Assembly: GCA_028282245.1 (NCBI GenBank)
Contig: JANQIL010000056.1
Span: 1-47,370, forward strand
Direction of reading: 5' to 3'
DNA from: Magnetospira sp.
Lineage (GTDB): Bacteria; Pseudomonadota; Alphaproteobacteria; Rhodospirillales; Magnetospiraceae
DNA: 47,370 nt
A program made the translations under genes and the position numbers. The notes beneath the pieces were generated by a model. It was not told where the DNA came from and did not search any database. It saw only the letters and a program-made list of their open reading frames with translations. The first letter of the stretch is position 1. Every line of letters begins with the position of its first letter. Of the stretch, positions 42,955 through 47,370 are shown piece by piece.

Positions 42955-44844
42955 ATGGTCGCCATGACGGACTCTCCGGAAACGCCCGCCGACGCCTCCA
43001 CGGGCCTTGGCGGGGCGAACCTGATTCAACGGCGCCTCGATGGGCTGCCGGACGCCCCCGGGGTCTATCGGATGCTCGATCCGGACGCGAGGGTGCTCTA
43101 CGTGGGCAAGGCCAAGAACCTGCGCCGCCGGGTCGCCGCCTACACGCGCCCCGAGCGCGTCGGCCCGCGCATCCGGCGCATGGTGAGCGAAACCGCCGAC
43201 CTGGAGATCGTCACCACCCACACCGAGGCCGAGGCGCTGCTGCTCGAGGCCGACCTGATCAAGAGCCTCAAGCCGCGCTACAATATCCTTTTGCGCGACG
43301 ACAAGAGCTTCCCGGAAATCCTGCTGACCGGCGGCCACCTCTATCCACGGATCGTCAAGCATCGCGGCGCGCACCGCGACGCGGGGACCTACTTCGGCCC
43401 CTTCGCCTCGGCCGGCGCGGTCAATCAGACCCTTCAGGTCCTGCAACGGGCGTTCCTGCTTCGGACCTGCGGTGATTCGGTGTTCGCCGGACGCACCCGA
43501 CCCTGCCTGCTGTTTCAGATCAAGCGTTGCGCGGCGCCCTGCGTGGGCCAGATCTCGGAGGCCGATTACGCCGATCTGGTCGATCAGGCAAAGAGCTTCC
43601 TGACCGGGCGCAGCCAGGACATTCAACGGCATCTGGCGATCGCCATGCAGGCGGCGGCGGCCGACCTGGATTTCGAGGCGGCGGCCCAGCTTCGCGACCG
43701 CATCCGGGCGCTCGCCCGCATCCAGGCGCATCAGGACATCACCCTGCCGGGAACCGAGGCGACCGACCTGATCGCCCTGCATCAGGAGGGCGGCCAGACC
43801 TGCGTTCAGGTGTTTTTCCTGCGCGCCGGGCGCAGCCATGGCAACCGGGCCTACTTCCCGGCCCATGCCCGGCGGGACACCCCGGAAGCGGTCCTGGAGG
43901 CGTTCCTGGGCCAGTTCTACGCCCGCCGCTCGCCGCCGCGCCTGATTCTGCTCGACCGCCCGCCGCGTCACGCCGACCTCGTGGCCCGCGCGCTCGCCGT
44001 GCGGGCCGGCCACCGGGTGCGCCTGGAGGCTCCGCGCCGGGGCGACAAGCGGGCCGCCATCGAGCATGTGGCCCGCAACGCCCAGGAGGCGCTGTCCCGG
44101 CGGATGTCGGAAAGCCGGGCGCAGCGTCGCCTGCTGGAGGATCTGGCCGAGGCGCTCGATCTGGACGCGGCGCCGGAGCGGATCGAGGTCTACGACAATT
44201 CCCATATCCGTGGCAGCCAGCAGGTCGGCGCGATGATCGTCGCCGGGATCGAGGGATTCGAGCGCAAGAGCTACCGCCGGTTCAACATCAGGGGACCGGT
44301 GGCGCCGGGTGACGATTACGCGATGATGCGCGAGGTCTTGAGCCGCCGCTTCGCGCGCGCCCTGCGCGACGATCCGGACCGCGCCGGGGGCCAGTGGCCG
44401 GACCTGGTGATGATCGACGGCGGCAAGGGACAACTCGGCGTTGCCCGCGCGGCGTTCGCCGATCTGGGAATCGACGGCGTGGCCCTGGTCGCGGTGTCCA
44501 AGGGGCCGGACCGCAACGCCGGCCGGGAACAGGTGCATCGGCCCGACCGGCCGCCGCTGATTCTCGATGCCCGTCATCCGGTGCTCTACTTCATCCAGCG
44601 GCTGCGCGACGAGGCGCATCGATTCGCCATTGGCGGCCACCGGCGGCGGCGCGCGGCGCGTGACGCCACATCGCCGCTCGACGCGGTGCCCGGAATCGGC
44701 GCCCGCCGCAAGAGGGCGCTTCTGCACCATTTCGGATCGGCGCGGGCGGTCGGCGAGGCCGGGCTGGCCGATCTGGAGGCGGTACCCGGAATCAGCGCCG
44801 GGCTGGCCAAGAAACTCTATGACTGGTTTCACGGCGGCGGGTAG
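42955..44844 (+). CDS. uvrC: Excinuclease ABC subunit C
   Basis: A 629-residue nucleotide-excision repair nuclease. In order it has the GIY-YIG domain (about 33-110: PGVYRMLD, VLYVGKAKNLRRRV), a Cys-rich cluster (CLLFQIKRCAAPCVG), the UVR motif (DLDFEAAAQLRDRIRAL), the RNase H-like 5' nuclease domain (IEVYDNSHIRGSQQVGAM, MIDGGKGQL) and C-terminal helix-hairpin-helix pair (AVPGIGARRKRALL, AVPGISAGLAKKL). With UvrB it cuts on both sides of a lesion. ATG 42955 is used; ATG 42964 is equally possible. pgsA follows after 41 bases. Confidence 0.97.
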   Translation: MVAMTDSPETPADASTGLGGANLIQRRLDGLPDAPGVYRMLDPDARVLYVGKAKNLRRRVAAYTRPERVGPRIRRMVSETADLEIVTTHTEAEALLLEADLIKSLKPRYNILLRDDKSFPEILLTGGHLYPRIVKHRGAHRDAGTYFGPFASAGAVNQTLQVLQRAFLLRTCGDSVFAGRTRPCLLFQIKRCAAPCVGQISEADYADLVDQAKSFLTGRSQDIQRHLAIAMQAAAADLDFEAAAQLRDRIRALARIQAHQDITLPGTEATDLIALHQEGGQTCVQVFFLRAGRSHGNRAYFPAHARRDTPEAVLEAFLGQFYARRSPPRLILLDRPPRHADLVARALAVRAGHRVRLEAPRRGDKRAAIEHVARNAQEALSRRMSESRAQRRLLEDLAEALDLDAAPERIEVYDNSHIRGSQQVGAMIVAGIEGFERKSYRRFNIRGPVAPGDDYAMMREVLSRRFARALRDDPDRAGGQWPDLVMIDGGKGQLGVARAAFADLGIDGVALVAVSKGPDRNAGREQVHRPDRPPLILDARHPVLYFIQRLRDEAHRFAIGGHRRRRAARDATSPLDAVPGIGARRKRALLHHFGSARAVGEAGLADLEAVPGISAGLAKKLYDWFHGGG

Positions 44845-44885
44845 ACTGCGCCTGCCGAGGTAATATCGTATCGCGGATTCGTCCC

Positions 44886-45470
44886 ATGCCGATGCAGCTT
44901 CCCAATTTCCTGACCCTGTCGCGGATCGTCGCCATTCCGCTGATGATCGGGTTGTTCTTCCTGCCCGACCCATGGGGCAACTGGGCCACCCTCGGCGTGT
45001 TCGTCTACGCCGGGGTGACCGACTTCCTGGATGGCTACCTGGCGCGCGCCCTGAACCAGCAATCGGCGTTCGGCCGGATGTTCGACCCCATCGCCGACAA
45101 GCTGCTTGTCGCCGCGGTGCTGCTGATGCTGGTCGGGGTCGAGCGGCTGTCGGGGATTCACGTGCTGCCGGCGGCGGTGATCCTGTGCCGCGAGATCCTG
45201 GTCTCCGGCCTGCGCGAGGTGCTGGCCGAGGCGCGGGTCGGGCTGCCGGTCAGCCTGCTTGCCAAATGGAAGACGGCCTTGCAGATGATTGCCCTCGGAT
45301 TGCTGCTGGCCGGCCCGGCGGGACCCGATCTCGGGCCGGTCACCACCACCCAGGCCGGGTTGGCCGGGCTGTGGCTGGCGGCGCTGGCCACCCTGGTCAC
45401 CGGCTATGATTACCTCATCGCCTCGCTGCGCCACATCCGCCAGTTGGACGGCGGACCGACGCCACCGTGA
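44886..45470 (+). CDS. pgsA: CDP-diacylglycerol-glycerol-3-phosphate 3-phosphatidyltransferase
   Basis: A 194-residue membrane enzyme making phosphatidylglycerol phosphate. It opens LPNFLTLSRIVAIPLM and carries the CDP-alcohol phosphotransferase signature D-G-x2-A-R-x8-G-x3-D-x3-D in DFLDGYLARALN, FGRMFDPIADK. About five membrane segments are visible. The uvrC-pgsA order is widely conserved. The stop overlaps mobB by four bases (GTGA). Confidence 0.93.
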   Translation: MPMQLPNFLTLSRIVAIPLMIGLFFLPDPWGNWATLGVFVYAGVTDFLDGYLARALNQQSAFGRMFDPIADKLLVAAVLLMLVGVERLSGIHVLPAAVILCREILVSGLREVLAEARVGLPVSLLAKWKTALQMIALGLLLAGPAGPDLGPVTTTQAGLAGLWLAALATLVTGYDYLIASLRHIRQLDGGPTPP

Positions 45471-45964
45471 AGGCGATCGCCCTGGTCGGCTGGAGCGGCA
45501 GCGGCAAGACGACCCTGATCGAACGCCTGATCCCCGAGCTGGCCGGGCGCGGCTATCGCGTCTCCACCGTCAAGCACAGCCACCACGCGGTCGATCTGGA
45601 CACCCCCGGCAAGGACTCGTGGCGCCATCGCGAGGCGGGCGCGGAGGAGGTGATGGTCGTTTCCGGCCGCCGCTGGGCGCTTCTGAGGGAGAATAGGGAC
45701 GCGGCGCCGCCCGATCTCGCCGCCCTGCTGTCGCGCTTGGCGCCGGTCGATCTGGTGTTGGTCGAGGGCTTCGGCGGCGAACCGCTGCCCAAGATCGAGG
45801 TCGTCCGGGCGGCCACCGGAAAGCCGCTACGCGCCGCCGGCGACCCGACCCTGGCGGCGGTGGCCTGCGACGAACCCCGCGCATCGGGCGGGCCGCCGTG
45901 CCTCGACCTGAACGATCCGTCCGCCATCGCCGACTTCATCGTCGCCCTGTGCGGCCTCCGATAG
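45467..45964 (+). CDS. mobB: Molybdopterin-guanine dinucleotide biosynthesis adaptor MobB
   Basis: A 165-residue GTP-binding protein with a Walker A motif GWSGSGKTT at 8-16, VKHSHHAVDLDTPGKDSWRHREAG and VDLVLVEGFGGEPLPKIEV, all typical of MobB, which assists MobA in adding GMP to molybdopterin. GTG 45467 overlaps the pgsA stop. The moaD/moaE genes that often follow pgsA in related genomes are absent. It implies that the cell makes bis-MGD molybdoenzymes, as used in anaerobic respiration. Confidence 0.93.
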   Translation: MKAIALVGWSGSGKTTLIERLIPELAGRGYRVSTVKHSHHAVDLDTPGKDSWRHREAGAEEVMVVSGRRWALLRENRDAAPPDLAALLSRLAPVDLVLVEGFGGEPLPKIEVVRAATGKPLRAAGDPTLAAVACDEPRASGGPPCLDLNDPSAIADFIVALCGLR

Positions 45965-45973
45965 GAATCGGAT

Positions 45974-45994
45974 GGCGGGCGTTCGGGGCCCGCC
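45974..45994. terminator. Bidirectional hairpin between convergent mobB and NDUFA9-like genes
   Basis: GGCGGGC (45974-45980) and GCCCGCC (45988-45994) form a perfect seven-base GC stem with a seven-base loop, filling most of the 33 bases between two convergent genes. No U-tract is present on either side. Confidence 0.55.
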
Positions 45995-45997
45995 CCG

Positions 45998-47011
45998 CTA
46001 CGCCAGCCGAGGCCGCTGGGCGAGCGGCGACCGGTAACGCCGGAGATAGGTCGGCAGGATGGTGCCCACCGACATCGCCTCGATTTCCAGGTCGGCCAGG
46101 GTCCGGACGCCCTCGGTCACCACGTTGTCGGCGGCCAGCATCTTGAGTTGATCACGGGTCACGGGGGCCTGCGGCAGGCGTTCCAGAACCATGGCCATCA
46201 GGCGCATCGGTCCGAACGGCACCGGCACCAGCAGGCGCCGGCGGCCGGTGTGGGCCAGAACCATCTCCATCAGCTGCTTGAAGCCGTAGGCGCGCGGACC
46301 TCCCAGCTCGAACGTCTCGCCGCGCGCGTCCGGCCGGTCGAGGGAACGCGCCACGGCTTCCGCCACGTCGCCCACGTAGACCGGCTGCATGCGCGGGCCG
46401 CCGTCGCCGAAGACGTCGATCCTGAATCCGGCGCGGCGGTCGAGGCGCGGCGGGAACGGGCCGCCGAACACCGGCAGGGCCGGGCTGAATCGGGCCATGT
46501 CGGCGAATCGGTTGAAGAAGTCGTCCTCCGGGCCGAACACCACGCTCGGCTTGAGGATGGTGGCCTCCGGACAGGCGGCGCGGACCGCCGCCTCGGCGGC
46601 CACCTTGCTGCGCGCGTAGGCGGCGCCGGTCGCCGGGTCGCAGATCGCCGACATGTGGACCAGGGCCTTGAGGCCGCCGTCGCGCGCCGCCTCGGCCACG
46701 TGGCGGGCGCCGTCCACGTGCACCCGCTCGAAGGTCTGGCTGCCCCATGGCGACAGAATGCCGACCAGGTTGATCGCCGCGTCGGCCCCGTCGAGCGCCC
46801 GGGCGACCGCGTCCCGTTGCGTGATGTCGACCGCCTGCGGAACGATCTGCCCCACGTCCCCGGCCGTTTTCAGGAACATCGCTCCCTCCGGGTCGCGCAC
46901 CGCGACGCGGACCCGCCGCCCCTGGGCCGCCAGCCGGCGAACCACGTGACGCCCGATGAAGCCGGAGCCGCCGAACACGGTGACCACCTGAATACCCGAA
47001 ACCGCGCTCAT
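45998..47011 (-). CDS. Complex I-associated NAD(P)-binding protein, NDUFA9-like
   Basis: A 337-residue atypical short-chain dehydrogenase with the Rossmann motif VFGGSGFIGRHVVRRL at 12-27. INLVGIL and the active-site region around AAYARSKVAAEAAV lie in the middle, with VVFGPEDDFFNRFADMA in the substrate-side half. It matches the family of the mitochondrial complex I subunit NDUFA9 and its bacterial relatives. ATG 47011, with GGGAGG before it, is the start. It may stabilise or assemble NADH dehydrogenase; the enzymatic activity is unknown. It is divergent from the tRNA-Leu. Confidence 0.9.
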   Translation of the reverse strand: MSAVSGIQVVTVFGGSGFIGRHVVRRLAAQGRRVRVAVRDPEGAMFLKTAGDVGQIVPQAVDITQRDAVARALDGADAAINLVGILSPWGSQTFERVHVDGARHVAEAARDGGLKALVHMSAICDPATGAAYARSKVAAEAAVRAACPEATILKPSVVFGPEDDFFNRFADMARFSPALPVFGGPFPPRLDRRAGFRIDVFGDGGPRMQPVYVGDVAEAVARSLDRPDARGETFELGGPRAYGFKQLMEMVLAHTGRRRLLVPVPFGPMRLMAMVLERLPQAPVTRDQLKMLAADNVVTEGVRTLADLEIEAMSVGTILPTYLRRYRSPLAQRPRLA

Positions 47012-47100
47012 CGCGCCCTCCCTTGTCGATTCCGTCACAACGGAGGTAACCCGCCGTTCCGGCTTCGTCAACCGGACCGTCGGACGCCCGCCGTTTGCTG

Positions 47101-47129
47101 TTGACAAGCGTCGCGCCGCTGGGCTACCA
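47101..47129 (+). promoter_or_regulatory. Promoter of tRNA-Leu
   Basis: TTGACA (47101-47106) is followed 17 bases later by CTACCA (47124-47129), with a GC-rich discriminator (GTGGCGCCCCGG) after it, the pattern expected of a stringently controlled stable-RNA promoter. The mature tRNA starts about 50 bases downstream. Confidence 0.6.
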
Positions 47130-47179
47130 GTGGCGCCCCGGCAACCGGGCGGACCCCCTGTCCCGGTCGCTTGGCACCT

Positions 47180-47266
47180 GCCCAGGTGGCGGAATTGGTA
47201 GACGCGCAGGTTTCAGGTACCTGTGGCCGCAAGGTCGTGGAAGTTCGAGTCTTCTCCTGGGCACCA
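47180..47266 (+). tRNA. tRNA-Leu (anticodon CAG)
   Basis: The 5' acceptor strand GCCCAGG (47180-47186) pairs with CCTGGGC (47256-47262), followed by discriminator A and an encoded CCA (47264-47266). The D arm has GCGGAATTGGTAGACGC, typical of leucine tRNAs. The anticodon stem-loop CAGGT-TTCAGGT-ACCTG gives anticodon CAG, reading CUG codons. A long class II variable arm (GGCCGCAAGGTC) and a T loop GTTCGAGTC follow. The remaining 104 bases to the window edge contain no gene that can be called. Confidence 0.96.
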
Positions 47267-47370
47267 AACGACCCATCCCGAACCATCCTTGGTGATTGAC
47301 CGGCCGCGCCGATCCGACGTCGCGTCACCCCTCGCTGTCCGGGATGATGCCGCGCCGCGACCGTGACGCC

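Noticed and set aside
42895-44973. 692-codon open frame antisense to uvrC
   Set aside because: UvrC on the plus strand has every domain in order, and the antisense product has no recognisable pattern.
47326-47370. Possible C-terminus of a leftward gene (ending RGIIPDSEG, stop at 47326-47328)
   Set aside because: Only about 14 codons are visible; this is too little to support a gene.

Overview
The window is GC-rich, densely packed DNA with alphaproteobacterial gene orders: sppA-ihfB-lapA followed by trpF-trpB-trpA-accD-folC, gpmI-envC-ctpA-yibQ-rppH, and uvrC-pgsA. Genes overlap by one to four bases and often use GTG or TTG starts. A likely rhodoquinone-synthesis methyltransferase (RquA) and the overall gene set suggest a Rhodospirillales-type organism able to live at low oxygen. 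That placement is inference from family resemblance, without a database search.

Positions 1-7,870 look like an accessory block. It opens with the end of an IS3-family element that has cut into a decayed IS630-type transposase. Next comes a leftward operon: a tripartite tricarboxylate transporter (TctC, TctA, TctB) and a LeuC/LeuD-type hydro-lyase. Divergent from it is a hydrolase carrying all the active-site residues of fluoroacetate dehalogenases. A LysR regulator ends tail to tail with the hydrolase. An 18-bp palindrome sits in the divergent promoter region. Together these look like an inducible uptake-and-breakdown module for an unusual, possibly halogenated, carboxylic acid.

Positions 7,870-18,770 are mixed: a SWIM zinc-finger protein preceded by a 28-codon coupled ORF, a lipoprotein, an orphan PAS sensor kinase, a nested palindromic repeat with a 117-bp period, a Bcp/PrxQ peroxiredoxin, a TPR protein, a sodium:solute symporter divergent from a CBS/DUF294 nucleotidyltransferase-like protein, and a CMD-Rieske fusion.

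Positions 18,790-32,290 carry core metabolism: SppA, IHF-beta, LapA, the end of tryptophan synthesis, AccD, FolC, RquA, fructokinase, an NDUFAF5-like methyltransferase, SfsA, methionine aminopeptidase and a RadC with an extra N-terminal domain.

Positions 32,290-47,370 begin with leuA, which lies behind a clear promoter and a leader peptide with nine leucines in fifteen codons (attenuation-type control). Then come gpmI, the cell-envelope set envC-ctpA-yibQ, rppH, a Ca2+/Na+-type antiporter, a pteridine-reductase-like SDR next to folB, an AT-rich gap with a perfect DnaA box, uvrC-pgsA-mobB, an NDUFA9-like protein and a tRNA-Leu(CAG) with its own promoter. No rRNA, CRISPR array or prophage was seen.
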